NCBI GenBank assembly: GCA_964016985.1
Contig: OZ024823.1
Coordinates: 31,688,104 to 31,752,103 of the forward strand
Direction: 5' to 3'
DNA length: 64,000 nt
Source: Anodontia alba
Taxonomy: Eukaryota; Mollusca; Bivalvia; Lucinida; Lucinidae
Of this stretch, positions 20,190 to 32,099 are shown one piece after another. Under the pieces are notes generated by a model. It saw only the letters and a program-made list of their open reading frames with translations. It did no database searches and had not been told where the DNA came from. How positions within the stretch are numbered: the first letter of the stretch is position 1; every line of letters begins with the position of its first letter. Made by a program: the position numbers and the translations under genes.

Positions 20190-20880
20190 AAAGTACCACA
20201 ATGAAAATACCGCCTTAGTACGGTCAGTAATAAATTACTCTGTGTTGTTATATACAGGGTGTTCAATTATTTTAAGCATCATGTTTACTATGTTTCCATA
20301 AATAGCTTTATTTACTATGTTTCCAAAAATAACTTTCTGGAACAGCATGTTTATAATAACATGTTGTTTATGTCCGTGGTTCTGGACTGAGTTATTTTTG
20401 GCATGTCATAGAATATTTGGAAGTTTCTTGAAGGAACCTGGAAAATAAGGGATGCTTGTAGTAAATTCTTTTTCTAGGACGTTCTTTGATATTATATAAG
20501 GAGAGAAGATTTTTATATGGGCATCTTTGTATACTTTCATCGGAAATTATTCTATACTGGATTACTTTAATATTTTATTCTTTCTGGACTTAAATTCTGA
20601 ATTCAGGAACTTTAAATTGTGGGATCAGAATCTGTTATTCAAAGGATTTGATTAATAAATTCTTGTGGATTATTTGTGCGGGACTTTGTGACGACATAAA
20701 CTTGAAAGGTACTGTTTACTTACATTATTTTGTTTTGAATCTTGTCTCATTTTTTTGTGAATACTCGTTACGCCTGGCTCGTAACAGTGTGTGTGTATAT
20801 GTGTGGAGGGGGAGGGGGGAGTGGGGGGTAAAGGGGCTTAAGCTAGCTTTACGGGATCCCAGCTTCCATGACATATATTT
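20190..20880 (-). mobile_element. Penelope-like 3' relic split by a solo LTR
   Basis: Left part (ccgccttagtacggtcagta) and right part (G-rich tract, aaaggggcttaagctagctt, gggatcccag) match 8920-9045 of the large element in order and orientation, interrupted by the LTR at 20246-20786. Confidence 0.7.
20246..20786 (+). mobile_element. solo LTR of the Gmr1-like family
   Basis: 541 bp in the orientation opposite to the full element: begins tgttatatacagggtgttca and ends ttacgcctggctcgtaaca. Flanked by a perfect 4-bp duplication gtgt (20242-20245 and 20787-20790). Diverged and shorter than the 594-bp LTRs, so this is an older insertion that lost its interior by LTR recombination. Confidence 0.9.
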
Positions 20881-21129
20881 GCTCGGTCCGCGTTGAGGTC
20901 TTCAACTCATCCATGAATCATCACTGGCAGCAAATAGATCACAGATAAAGCCTATAATGAAGCAAAGATGAGGACTCAACACAGACAATGTGTTGAGACA
21001 CTTGAAGATCGTTGGGGTGTCAAACAGCACTACTAGAATACTGAAGCAAAAGAAAACCACCATGTATTTGTTTTGGTCTATCGGGTTGAAAGGGTGATTA
21101 AACTTTTATCTGCAAGTAAAACATTTTTC

Positions 21130-21410
21130 TAGGTTTCATCGCCGTCATTCTGAATTAATTTCCGAAAGTAAAGTTGGCTTGAAATAATGACTGTTATGCG
21201 GCAAATTGCATGCTTGGTTTTTATGGTTGTCAGCCCAGTTATGGTTGATGACTTTGCTTCCCTCTTTAATTGCACGATGTAGAGTCGATCCTCAGACTGT
21301 TTGACGGCTAATCCCTCAATCTGTCCAGAAGATTGGTATCTGACTACCGCAGTCTGTGTTCGGGTGCTCCTTGGTCTTACGTTTTCTGGCGCTCTGACTT
21401 CAATCTCCAT
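21130..21410 (+). pseudogene. Penelope-like 3' relic
   Basis: Plus-strand matches to the RT C-terminal/3' UTR region: atgcggcaaattgcatgctt, ccctctttaattgcacga and cctcagactg. Highly diverged. Confidence 0.55.
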
Positions 21411-21437
21411 TAAGCACTCTACTTTGTTTCATTATAA

Positions 21438-21765
21438 TACAGTCGACTCTCGTTATCTCGAATTCCAAGGGACTCTCTGAAATACTTCGAGATATCCATA
21501 CATCGACATATCAGATTTGCAGAATTGAGGAAACAATAATTCGAACGACCACATTTAACAAATATATAATTATGCTATGGACTCGTATATTGAAAATATT
21601 GTGGAAAAGAAGAGAAATTGCTCCTGAGGAGCAACTTCTCCTCTTTTCCACAATATTTTTTTACCTGTTGTTAGATTTTCATGTTAAGGCAGGGATCCGA
21701 TTTTCGCTTCGAGATAAGCGGTTATTCGAGATAAGCGAGTTCGAGATAACGAGAGTCAACTGTAT
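21438..21765 (+). mobile_element. M4 foldback element, copy 1
   Basis: Terminal repeats tacagtcgactctcgttatc / gataacgagagtcaactgta, flanked by TA-rich sequence. The central hairpin is attgtggaaaagaa-gagaaattgctcc, then the complement. Ends resemble pogo/Tigger-type TIRs (CAGT...). Confidence 0.85.
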
Positions 21766-21789
21766 TTGTGATTACGCTTACCGAACATA

Positions 21790-22104
21790 TACAGTTGACT
21801 CTCGTTATCTCGAATTCCAAGGGGCTATTAAATACTTCGAGATATCCGTACCTCGACGTATTAGATTTGCAGAATTGAGGAAAAAATTATTCGAACAACC
21901 ACATTTAACAAATATACATGTAATTGGACTCCTGAAGTTAGAGATATATTGAAAATATTGTGGAAAAGAGGAAAAATTCTCCTCTTTTCCACAATATTTT
22001 TTACCTATTGTTAGATGTTCATATTAAGGCAGGAACCAGATTTTCACTTCGAGATAAGCAGTTATTCAAGATAAGCGAGGTCGAGATAGCGAAAGTCAAC
22101 TGTA
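21790..22104 (+). mobile_element. M4 copy 2
   Basis: Ends tacagttgactctcgttatc and cgaaagtcaactgta. One of three same-orientation copies separated by a spacer with acgcttac(gcag)accgaacata. Confidence 0.85.
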
Positions 22105-22175
22105 TTTGTGAGTATATGCGTTTTACTGTGATGTTCCGCTCACAAGGTAAAGAACGCTTACGCAGACCGAACATA

Positions 22176-22505
22176 TACAGTCGACTCTCGTTATCTCGAA
22201 TTCCAAGGGACTCTATTAAATACTTCGAGATGTCCGTACCTCGACATATAAGATTTGCAGAATTGAGGAAAAAAAATTCGAACAACCACATTTAACAAAT
22301 ATATATGTAATTGGACTTGAAGTTAGAGATACGAGTATATTGAAAATATTGTGGAAAAGAGGAGAAATTGCTCGCAATTTCTCCATTTTTCCACAATATT
22401 TTTTACCTATTGTTAGATTTTCCTATTAAGGTAGGGACCAGATTTTCACTTCGAGATAAGCAGTTACTCGAGATAAGCGAGTTCGAGATAGCGAAAGTCA
22501 ACTGT
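22176..22505 (+). mobile_element. M4 copy 3
   Basis: Ends tacagtcgactctcgttatc and gcgaaagtcaactgta, with the internal hairpin gaggagaaattgctcgcaatttctcc. Confidence 0.85.
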
Positions 22506-22577
22506 ATTTATGATTATATGCGTTTTACTGTGACGCTTCACTCATGAGGTAAAGAACGCTTACGCAGATCGAACATA

Positions 22578-22889
22578 TACATCTCAACCTCGCTTATCTC
22601 GACTAACCGCTTATCTCGAAGTGAAAATCTGGTCCCTGCCTTAACATGAAAATGTAACAACAGGTGAAAAAATATTGTGGAAAAGAGGAGAAATTGCTTC
22701 TCTTTTCCACAATATTTTCAATATATCTCTAAAATCAGGAGTCAAATTACATACACATTTGTTAAATATGGTTCTTCAATTTACTCTTTTTTTTTCCCTA
22801 AATTCTGCAAATCTGATATGTCGAGGTATGGATACCTCGAAGTATTTCCGAGAGTCCCTTGGAATTCGAGATAACGAGAGTCGACTGTA
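22578..22889 (-). mobile_element. M4 copy 4, inverted
   Basis: Reverse orientation: begins tacatctcaacctcgcttat and ends gataacgagagtcgactgta. The preceding spacer (ttacgcagatcgaacata) is the same one that separates copies 1-3. Confidence 0.85.
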
Positions 22890-22957
22890 TTTGCAGTTTG
22901 GAGGGTTGAGGCGGTTCCTCTTTTGTAATCTTTGTTTGCCTGTCAGTTATTGCAATT

Positions 22958-23200
22958 CATAACGAAAACACGCCTATTCAAATATACTGAAAATTTTACC
23001 ACCAAAACATGAAAAATTTCAGATAAAAAAATCTGATATTTTTCATATTTCTTCTCAAACCATAGATTGTGGGTACTCGTTAGAACCGCCTGTTTTTGAG
23101 CAGAAATAAGAAAAATAATGGATACATCTGTAAACCCCAGTTTTACTATATAAAAGTGGGGTTTAAAGGATCAAAATTATATAGGCATGTTTTCGTGATG
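22958..23200 (-). mobile_element. M1 copy 2, hairpin arm deleted
   Basis: Ends cataacgaaaacacgcctat and gcatgttttcgtgatg. One arm ends at gttagaaccgcctg and the complementary arm is missing, so the central hairpin cannot form. Confidence 0.9.
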
Positions 23201-23212
23201 GTGCTCTGTTGT

Positions 23213-23300
23213 TGTGAATTTTCCCCATTTCTTCATCTTTAGGCGCTTTAGAAAGGTTGCGCTTCGTGATTGTGGCCTTTCCTGGGTAACTTTATTTTTG
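23213..23300 (+). pseudogene. Penelope-like tail relic
   Basis: The phrase cttcgtgattgtggcctttcctgggta matches the terminal region of the large element (ttgtgattgtggcactccctgg, minus strand at ~8700). Same relic type at 34776-34870 and 43760-43930. Confidence 0.5.
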
Positions 23301-23763
23301 AAAACCCCTAGCAAAACTAAATCAAAGGGCTGAACAGCCCTGAAAGGACAGATTTTATGAGAAACTAATATGTTCCAGAATATTATTTTGTCCTCCATTT
23401 AAGCTTGTGAGAAGCTTCTCCGTCGAAAAAAAGATTTATAGCGAACAACAAAGGCACTGATCAGGACAAAAGAAATATTAATCCAACATCTATAAATCCT
23501 CAACCAGACAGTAACATAACCGTGAGTAAAAAGAATGGAAAAGAAATGTTTGAATTGTCTCCCTTACCATATCATTGAACTTTTGAAGCAGAAAAAAAAA
23601 AAGCTGTGAGCACCGCATTTACCCTGATTAATCGGACTGACGGACCTGAGCAATCAGTATATAGAATTAGATCAGTCGCACAGAATACGTCTTCTGATCA
23701 GGCTATTAAACATGATATAGTATAGTAATAATAAAAGTTAACCAGACACTCTTTATATTGAAA

Positions 23764-23945
23764 TGAAGCGGTTCGAAGTGATAATGTAGAAGAGTCCACT
23801 CGGCATAAATGGGAAATGATTGCAAATAGTGTAGATCAATTCCTGTCCTAAAGACAAACAGTGTAGACCCTGATCAGACGCTGCGTTCTGTGGCGTCTGA
23901 TCTGGGTCTACACCATATGCTAATGTCCATTTTAAGGGTTAAGCA
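23764..23945. mobile_element. M2 hairpin element
   Basis: Core caaacagtgtagaccctgatcagacgc...ggcgtctgatctgggtctaca near 23855-23915; the tip is ctgcgttctgtg. Outer flank reads gtccactcggcataaatggg, as in the 59.9-kb relatives. Confidence 0.7.
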
Positions 23946-24247
23946 GATGTCCATAGTAGTAAAATGGACTTTTTCAAATTTTAGGACAAGTATGGTAAGG
24001 AGTTATAACTAGACTGGCTCCCGTCTAACTGATATATGAATCAGCAAAAAACGATTTATATTACAAAACATCCTATCTTTTGGAATGTCCTTCTCTCTGA
24101 TTTGACTGAGCAGTTATGAGTTTCTGATTAGTAAGGGAGATGATATATGTAGAAAAATAGTCAAGGAGGAGTATTTTACCTTTGTTAGATTAGAAATGTA
24201 AAACCCACAGCGTGGTGCCAGGCTAAGAGTTATGGTGCCCGAATATT

Positions 24248-25528
24248 TACGAGGGTGAGTCAATAAGTAACCAGCCTAACTTATTTGCGGTTGAGATCCA
24301 CCTCTTCTTTTTCGATGTAATTGCCCTCTAGTAAGATGCACTTAGACCAACGGTGTTCATCAGCCCAGAACTGAAAAAGTCAGGGTCCTTTCCATTGAAC
24401 CACTCCTCAACTGCCGTCACGACTTCTTTATCAGACCCGAAATGAAGTCCACGGATATTCTTTTTCAAGTTTGGAAATAGGAAGAAATCGCTAGGAGGTA
24501 GGTCAGGCGAATAGGCAATGTGGTATTAATTCATACCCGTTTCGCTCTACAGCATCCATTGCAACTTTGCAAGTGTGGACTCTCGCGTTGTCCTGTTGCA
24601 GCGAAACACCTTTAGAGAGTTTACCTCGGCGTTTTTCACGGATGGCGGTTCTCAGCTGGTCTAACAAGTTTGCATAGTACACTCCAGTTATTGTACTTCT
24701 CTTGGCTGAAAAGTCCAACGCAATAACGCCTTTTGCTTCCCAAAATACTGTGGCCATCACCTTGCCAGCAGATGGTTGCGTCTTGAACTTCTTTGGCCTC
24801 GGGGACCCAGGCCCTACCCACTGACGACGCTGAGCTTTATTCTCTGGCTCATAATAATGAACCCAAGTCTCATCTACAGTCACCAGACGCAAAAGAAAAT
24901 CATCTTTTGACCTAAAACGCTTCAACAAGGCGATGCATACTGATGCTCTGGTTGCCATTTGCTCATCGCTAAGGGATTTGGGGACCCAACGGGCTGTTAG
25001 CTTGCGCATACCTAAACGATCATGTAAGATTGTTGAAACGCTACTATGTGAAATGCTTATTGCCTGCGCTATTTCTTCCACCTGAATTCGCCTATCAGAG
25101 TATACCAGATCCCGAACTTTCTTACACATTTCTTCGTCGGTGGCATCCAGTGGGCGTCCAGACCTGGCTTCATCTTCTAAAGACGTTCTACCGCGTTTGA
25201 CTTCCCCTACCCAGAATTTAACCTGAGCATAAGATGGTGCAGATGACCCATAAACATCGGCTAACTCGCCTTGTTTTTCCCTTGCTTGTTTAACCTTTTA
25301 AATACAGATACCGAATTACAGTACGGTACTCAACTTTAGATGAAAAGCATGCCTTTGCATCACTAGCCATGTTTGACATTCAATATCTTATTAAAGAATG
25401 ACTCGATACGTGTGCAATTTTGTACCCATGTATAAAACACTCGTATATTGAAACAAAGCATGAAAATCGTGACCGTCTCGGTCCATCGGAAATGGGATAG
25501 GCTGGTCATTTATTGACACGCCCTCGTA
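24248..25528 (-). mobile_element. mariner-like transposon, 1.28 kb
   Basis: Terminal inverted repeats tacgagggtgagtcaataag (left) and tacgagggcgtgtcaataaa (right, reverse complement), ending in TA. Typical mariner length with one transposase gene filling the interior. Confidence 0.9.
24390..25370 (-). pseudogene. mariner transposase, two frameshifts
   Basis: Start MASDAKACFSSKVEYRTVIR at 25370, a frameshift near 25300, then an open frame 25129-24503 with the helix-turn-helix (EEIAQAISISHSSVSTILH), the WVPKSLSDEQ linker, VTVDETWVHYYEPE (first Asp) and LQQDNARVHTCKVAMDAV (second Asp). After NGYELIPH a second frameshift moves the third catalytic Asp (SPDLPPSDFFLFPNL) out of frame. The D,D34D set shows a mariner of the Mos1-like superfamily; this copy cannot make an active enzyme. 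Confidence 0.9.
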
Positions 25529-25841
25529 TCCTAAACAATTGCTACAATTTTGATTAGTTCATCCACTAGATGAATTTCTGATAGACAAGACAAAATATTT
25601 AGGTTTTGAAACAGTCCAGTTGCAAAGGTCACCTAAACATATGTCCATTTGACTAACCTATAGTTTTTAATATAATTCTTTCTCAATAAGTCCGACGTCC
25701 CTTTATGGTCGACATAAAGCTACATATATTATTTCTATTTTATAGATTTGCTTTTGCCCATCATATGAAAATTGCTCATTGGGTGGGTTTTGGACTTGCA
25801 CTATAACAGTATCTAACTTTAGCCAAGTACATTGTATCAAC

Positions 25842-26040
25842 CATCATGAAAACATGCCTATATAATTTTGAACCCTTTTAAGCCCACTTCTATTTAGTAA
25901 AACTGGGGGGTATACGTCATTTTTTTTAATTTTTGCTCAAAAACATAGACTGTGGGTACTCGTTGGAACCGCCTCGCCGAGACGGTTCTAACGAGTACCC
26001 ACAATTTATATTTTGAGCAGAAATTTTAAAGATATCAGAG

Positions 26041-26043
<3 letters not shown>
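25842..26043 (+). mobile_element. M1 copy 3, right end lost
   Basis: Left end catcatgaaaacatgcctat, central hairpin complete (gaaccgcctcgccgagacggttc). After gatatcagagctt the element gives way to a (TA)n tract. Confidence 0.85.

Positions 26044-26112
<69 letters not shown>
26043..26112. repeat. (TA)n microsatellite
   Basis: About 35 TA units abutting the truncated M1 copy. Frames here encode only Tyr/Ile alternation and are spurious. Confidence 0.95.
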
Positions 26113-26115
<3 letters not shown>

Positions 26116-26129
26116 ATGGAAAACGCCCC

Positions 26130-26215
26130 AGAGTGAGTAGCCACTCGGCTAAACAAAGACCAAACTACACCAGAACCACCCCTTTAGAACGGTCAGTAAT
26201 TAAAATTACCAACAC
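26130..26215 (-). pseudogene. Penelope-like tail relic
   Basis: ccacccctttagaacggtca matches the terminal repeat at 18141-18160 (ccaccgctttagaacggtca). Confidence 0.5.
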
Positions 26216-27030
26216 AAACAAAAGAAGAAAAAAAAAACGAAGCAAATAATTATATAACGAAAAGCATAACAAAAAACATTTCCAAGACAGAGAAAAGAAA
26301 ATTCCACTACAAAAAATGTTAATACATGTCATAAAATTAAAAGCAAAAACCTATACAGAAAGAAAACAAAATCTTTTCTGAAATCGAAAATTCCGCTTGT
26401 CCAACACAATGGGTTTCGTACACCTGATATTATCACACCTTATAAGAAGACAATGCTGTCTCAATGAAACAATAAAGAGAAATCAGATAATAAGAAGTCT
26501 TATATGAACTTATATTTAACACTGAGACAAAATAGTTTTTCAGCCCAAGATTTTCCAAGGGATAAGTAAAACGGTGATTAGAAATGCCAGAAATATATTC
26601 AAACGCCAAAAGTCTAAACATTCATCCGACGAAAAATTGGGACCCCACATGTGTCACTTTGTCTAATAGCCGCAGATACTTTTCAAATCAGTTATTTGAT
26701 TAATAAATAACCCTTATCCTGCTGCACTTTCGTCTGGTCTTGATCTAAGAAAGTGGTGAACGGGTACCTTACCTGAACACCCGTTATTTCCCTTGTTCTT
26801 CACCGATTCTATTCAGACATGCACCAATAGACAGGTTGACTATTACCCGATCAGAAGTATTGCAAACCTATTTCAGAATCAGATCAGAATCAGAATATTT
26901 TACTGGTGATACATCAATAGACATTCATTCACCAGGGCCAACGATTGCAAAGACTAGTCTCTAGATCTCACAGGTGATGTGAATCTAACGACAGGATCCT
27001 CAGAACATTCAGCAAAGGAGATTTAAGATG
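26216..27030. other. no feature recognised
   Basis: AT-rich sequence; only short frames with no domain. Confidence 0.5.
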
Positions 27031-27033
27031 CAT

Positions 27034-27307
27034 CATCACGAAAATACGCATATTCAAATATATTGAAAATTTCACCACCAAAAAACTGAAAGTTTTCAGA
27101 TGGAAAACTCTGATATTTTTTTTCATACTTCTGCTCCAAACATATATTGTGGGTACTGGTTAGAACCGCGCGATTCTAACGAGTACCCACAATCTATGAT
27201 TTTGAGCAGGAATAAGAAAAAATAATGTTTACCCCTGTAAACCGCAGTTTTACTACATAAAAGTAGGATAGAAGGGGGTAAAAAAATATAGGTATGTTTT
27301 CGTGATG
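27034..27307 (-). mobile_element. M1 copy 4
   Basis: Ends catcacgaaaatacgcatat and ggtatgttttcgtgatg. The hairpin tip is shortened (gttagaaccgcgcgattctaac) but still pairs. Confidence 0.9.
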
Positions 27308-27625
27308 TGAAAAAGAACTTCAAGGGATAAGCGCAAAATGTGAGTATTATTATTTGCTTTGATTCCGCAAGGTCGACACAAGATCCCTATTTATTCAGAT
27401 TGGGTAAGACCAAAAGATCAGAAAACAAATTAGTTAAAAATAGTATAGAAGGTCTCCACACATAGCCACAATTACAGAACATAACTTAGCAATGACAGCA
27501 AAAGGAAAGGTAAACAAACAAAGATAGACAGCATACCTGTTTCAAACCAAAGAAAAGCAAAGCAACTTATCCGATGAGATAATTACAATGTTACATGCAG
27601 ACAGGACCTGTGACATTAATTCACT

Positions 27626-27867
27626 GGACCCAGTTGTTCAAAGCATCGTTAGCTTCACGAGCTTGTTAGTGGTCAAAATGTTAACTGTTCTAGTAAATAC
27701 AATATCTAATTCACAGGTATTTTTGCTGACAAAATGTGAGTAGCTTTTGCAAATGCAAAAACTACTCACGTTTTTCAGTTAAAATATTAAAGTATATGCC
27801 ATATTTAATAATCAAAGTTTTAACGATACGTAAACTAACGAATCGTTAGTTTTGAACAACTGGGTCC
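27626..27867. mobile_element. M3 foldback element, copy 1
   Basis: Ends ggacccagttgttcaaagca and gttttgaacaactgggtcc. Contains a central hairpin gtgagtagcttttgc...gcaaaaactactcac. Confidence 0.85.
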
Positions 27868-28398
27868 CGATTGGCATTGAAGGCAGATAACCCAGAACTA
27901 AGGGATGGTATTTCTTTCTGGCGGTCCGGAGAATCACCCAAGTAAGCCAGCCCCTCGAAAGTAGATTGTGTGACGATCTTCCAGTAAAAACAAGCGACGC
28001 CAATTCGTTTGTGAGTTTTTAATATCAAATTAATAAGAACTTACGAAAACCACCAACATATTATACAGCTGGCGACAGATTTGCTCTACTACAGCATACG
28101 TCTTAGGACTGCTTGTAGTTCCTTGAGCCATCATTTGTTTTCCAAGAATATTGTAAATGATCCTAACTGTATTTGTGATACAATTGAAACTACCAAACTT
28201 TATTTATTTAAATGGCAGAGGTATAGTCAAATATGGACTGAAATGCTAAATTAAATATCTGGGTATTAAATGCCTAGTTTGAATTTCATATTGTTTGGAA
28301 ACCAACCATTTATACTGTGACAGCAATATAGAGATTTTTCTTGCTGTTCAGAAATATATATCAGAAAATGAATGATTTCAGTCTTGAGGAATTAGGAA

Positions 28399-28400
<2 letters not shown>
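27868..28400. other. no feature recognised
   Basis: Nothing recognisable; short frames only. Confidence 0.5.

Positions 28401-28401
<1 letters not shown>

Positions 28402-28430
<29 letters not shown>
28402..28430. repeat. (CT)n(CA)n microsatellite
   Basis: ctctctctctctct followed by cacacacaca. Confidence 0.9.
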
Positions 28431-28539
28431 TGCACTACTTTGTTATTCTTCTAATTGTTTCAGTTATGTTTTGTCTACATATGTCTATGTTCTATGATAT
28501 ACATGTATATACGTCTGTAGTACGATCTAATTTGGTCTT

Positions 28540-29484
28540 ACTGCCAAACTTCTTAGACAGGGCTATCGTTATTTTAAACTTCGTAAGGTGTTTTCGAAAT
28601 TTTACCGCAGACACAGTGCCTTGGTAGAAAAATATAGCGTCAGCCTGAAAACACTTCTGCAACAAGGTACACGGAACCAGAATTTTACGGTGACTTAGTA
28701 TACAGATTTAGAAAACTTGTAGGAAAATCTAACTTTTCGGAGCAATTCAGAAAACTTACTAACCGTTATAAAAGAATTGGCTATAGCCTGGAAATTATAC
28801 GGCAGACTGCATGCCTAGTTGATGGCTATGCTTCACTCTTTAATTGCACGACGGCGGTTCGGGCCTCAGACTCAATGACGGCCTCTTCGTAAAACTTTAA
28901 CCAGTGGGATGGGGCTTGACGATATGTCTTTGGCTTGGCCCGCCGTGGTTAAACTATTGGTTTTCATTTACTCTGGCATACAGTAGAATTAGCCAGGAGT
29001 ACTCGTCTTTGTTTATTATAGTGATTAATTTGACTTTTATGTTTTCGCTTTGATGAATTGACTGAGTTGGGAGCCTTTATGCGAACCGATTTTTTATGTA
29101 TTTCTGTATTACGATTTGAATCGGGACCCAGGGTAAAGTTGGCTAGCTGTAAAAGTGGTTTAAATCCCCGGTGGTTTATTCTACTGATCGTTCTAAGGCG
29201 GTGGTACCGGTGTTAGTCTTATTCTTTGTTGCTTTGTGGTTTATCCTACGAGGCGATTTGTTTTATGTCTTACCTTGTGTTATTTTGTTCTTGTGTTTTT
29301 CAGTCCTTTTAGCATTCGATTACCTCGCTTGGGGAAGAGAGAGCTAATCTTAATGCTTTACGTACGTGTTTTCGATTTGTTTTTGTTTGGTTTGTCGGTT
29401 TCCTCTTCCTCTTGATGTCTGGGAAGGGCTGCGGTTTGTGATTGTGGCATTCCCTGGACTTTTCCCTTACCCCTTTTCGGACCT

Positions 29485-29485
<1 letters not shown>
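28540..29485 (+). pseudogene. Penelope-like element, 3' part
   Basis: Plus-strand counterpart of 8657-9640: RT C-terminal coding (ttcttagacagggctatcgt, aaacttactaaccgttataa), then ttaattgcacgacggcggtt, the gccgtggttaaactattggt 3' UTR and the terminal repeat (gtggtttattctac...gctgcggtttgtgattgtgg) to ctggacttttcccttacc. Stops and frameshifts throughout. It lacks the G-rich tract. Confidence 0.75.
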
Positions 29486-29645
<160 letters not shown>

Positions 29646-29796
29646 TACGGCATTTGAGCGAGTATATTTAGCAAGGCCAGTTGTCCTCACAAATGTGTTA
29701 GAGTCGGATGTGCATGAACTATTTCTGAGGAATTGATACACTGTGAGGGGACAAAGCTGTCAAATTTGTTTTAGCTCCCTTCTGAAAGGAATGGTA

Positions 29797-29919
29797 CTCA
29801 GCAGGCACATGACGTTTATACAACGTCGTATTAACGTCGTGCCACGGTCATGACGTTTTCTCACAGACGTTTGCATCGACGTTATTTCGACGCTGTATAA
29901 ACGTCATATGCCCTCTTGG
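29797..29919. mobile_element. M6 ACGT-rich foldback, copy 1
   Basis: Ends ctcagcaggcacatgacgtt and aacgtcatatgccctcttgg; the interior is built of acgt-centred words (gacgtt, aacgtc). Confidence 0.8.
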
Positions 29920-30049
29920 TAAATCAGAAATACTGCTGCTAATATCCAGAGAGTACCTGTAGTTTATATTTTACATTATATGTACATTATTACTTACTAA
30001 ATACTAGGCAGAACACGATTATTGCGAACAAATGGTAGATGCATGTATC

Positions 30050-31260
30050 CACACAGAAGCACCGTTTCTGGATTTCTAATGACATAACATTTATGACAAA
30101 CGAGACCACTTTGATTTTGATAATTATGCAAATTTTCCATTTTTGAATGGCGATGTCCCTAGTGCTCCATCTTTTGGTGTATACATTTGTCAGTTAATAC
30201 GTTTCGCTAGAGCATCCGTTGTCAAGTCAGTGACTTTAATAATGGAACTAAAATTTAAACTTCTTAACCTTAGTCCTGCTGAGCCCGGATGTACCTTACC
30301 TTTGCAAACAGTGTAGATCAAGATTAGATGGCTTCTGAAGAAGCCAACTGATCTGGATCTGCACTGTTTGCCATTAAATATGTGAAGCTGTATCAACAAC
30401 CTGGATCAAGTAATCTGATTGGAAGTGGGCGTAGCATCTTAATTCATTCAGCAGGGCAAGGGTTAATTTCTTAAGTAGGGATACCGGTATCATGAACTGC
30501 GTTTTAACATTGTTTTAGTTTTATCTTTGTTATTCTGAATAGATGTCCAAATATAACATTGTTTTGTAAATACTTCTGCAAGAGGGTCTGTCAGAACTTG
30601 AATTTATGCCGACTATTTCCATTAATTTAGAAAAAAATATTAGAGAAACCTATTTTTCGGAACAATTTTAAAAGATTTCAACTCGCTTCAAAAAGTAGGC
30701 TACAACATGGATATTCTGTGGCAAACTGTATGCACGGTTGTTAACCCAGTTATGGTTGATAACCCTGCTTTCCTCTTTAACTACACGACGCTGAGTCGGT
30801 CTTCAGACTAGATGATGGCTGCCTCCTCAAACTGTTCCGGAAGTTTGCTGTCTGACTATCAATGTCTGTGGGCGTACACATCGTGGACCTGTTAGTGGTT
30901 TTCTTCCATTTGACTTCAGATCCCCTTTGCTTTGTTTCATAACAATTTTTGTGATTATTGAGTGTCACTGTGATGGATGTTTTTGCGGACCGAACATGTT
31001 TGTAATTTGGAGCTGGTCAGAATCAAGGGTGAGGTTTCGCGCGAGTAAAACTGGTTTAAGCCCCGCCCACCGATTTAAGCCCCGCCCACCGAGTAACTTT
31101 TCTCCTGCAACTGTTCTTTGCTCTTTGTCGATGTATTCATATGTGGCGTTTGTATTGTCATTATTCCTCATCTCTGCTGCTTTTTGCTGCCTTAGGAAGG
31201 CTAAACTTTGTGATTATGTCATTTTTTGGGTATCTGCTTATATTTTAGTACTCATTAGTA
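30050..31260 (+). pseudogene. Penelope-like element, C-terminal and 3' part, split by an M2
   Basis: Frames give YDKRDHFDF, then PSFGVYICQLIRFARAS (30160-30220). An M2 element occupies 30264-30466, then LQEGLSELEF follows near 30590. The RT tail, ttgtttctt-type 3' UTR and terminal region (aactttgtgattatgtcatt) continue to ~31250. Two adjacent copies of taagccccgcccaccga lie at 31059-31091. Orientation is opposite to the large element. Confidence 0.7.
30264..30466. mobile_element. M2 hairpin element nested in a Penelope-like relic
   Basis: Ends ttaaccttagtcctgctgag and cagcagggcaagggttaa; core gcaaacagtgtagatcaaga...tctggatctgcactgtttgc with tip ggcttctgaagaagcc. Confidence 0.85.
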
Positions 31261-31310
31261 CCACAGTGATACTGTCAGCTTTATACAAAAATATTTTATT
31301 AGAAGCAAAT

Positions 31311-31393
31311 CCTAGCGGGCACATGACGTCTATACAAAGTCGCGTCAACGTCAACGTTGATGCGATGTTATATAAACGTCAAGTGCCATCTGG
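31311..31393. mobile_element. M6 copy 2
   Basis: cctagcgggcacatgacgtc ... aaacgtcaagtgccatctgg, short variant. Confidence 0.75.
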
Positions 31394-31515
31394 AATGTTG
31401 CTCACGGGTCAAGCGTTGTTTTTCAAATGCAGATATAATAATTATCGGTTTAAATTATAATATTTATTGCCTCATATACCTATAACGAGACAAATGAATA
31501 TACTTTATAACCAAG

Positions 31516-31742
31516 TTAACCCATTGTAGTCGGAAGACCCGTAAACGGATAATTGGCAAACAGTGCAGACCCAGATCAGACGCCGCAGAACGCGGCGTCT
31601 GATCAGGGTCTCCACTGTTTGCAAATAGTTTAGCCATTTTACTCAGGAATATGAAAATCTCATAGCCGAACGTACCTAAAATTGACATTGGACTCTTCCA
31701 ATATATAGTGTGGGAGAGTCTGTTCAGTATACAATGGGTTAA
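31516..31742. mobile_element. M2 with 13-bp perfect ends
   Basis: ttaacccattgta at the left and tacaatgggttaa at the right. Core gcaaacagtgcagacccaga...agggtctccactgtttgc with tip gacgccgcagaacgcggcgtc. Confidence 0.85.
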
Positions 31743-32002
31743 GCCCCAAATAGTTTTACCGTTGCCGCTCCAAGGCAGTTCTGCTTCGTTTTGTTCATTC
31801 TGTTTTCGTTAGAGTGCTGTTTTTTGACGTCGTTTCACGTCATTCACACCTTTAGAGGGCTGTGTTCCATGGCGTTATCTATATAGATATCCCCATATTT
31901 GTATTAATGATTTTCTGCACATTTAAAGAACAAGAGTCCTCCCATTCCATATCAAGAGAAGATGAATGATACACATAAATGTGTTTCAGTTATAGGTTCA
32001 TT

Positions 32003-32091
32003 CCAGTGGGCACATGACGTTTTCTACAACGTCGCGTCAACGTCGATGCAACGTTGACGCGACGTTGTGTAAACGTCATGTGCCCGTTGGG
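32003..32091. mobile_element. M6 copy 3, best palindrome
   Basis: ccagtgggcacatgacgttt ... aaacgtcatgtgcccgttgg; nearly perfect inverted repeat across the whole 89 bp. Confidence 0.85.
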
Positions 32092-32099
32092 ATATTTTA

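Noticed and set aside
26013..26249. Open frames over (TA)n tracts, also at 29358-29741, 58513-58767 and 59225-59437
   Set aside because: Tyr/Ile alternation from the microsatellite; the rest is transposon debris.
30927..31460. 177-codon frame with hydrophobic segments resembling a membrane protein
   Set aside because: Lies in the 3' region of a Penelope-like relic and runs into an M6 element.
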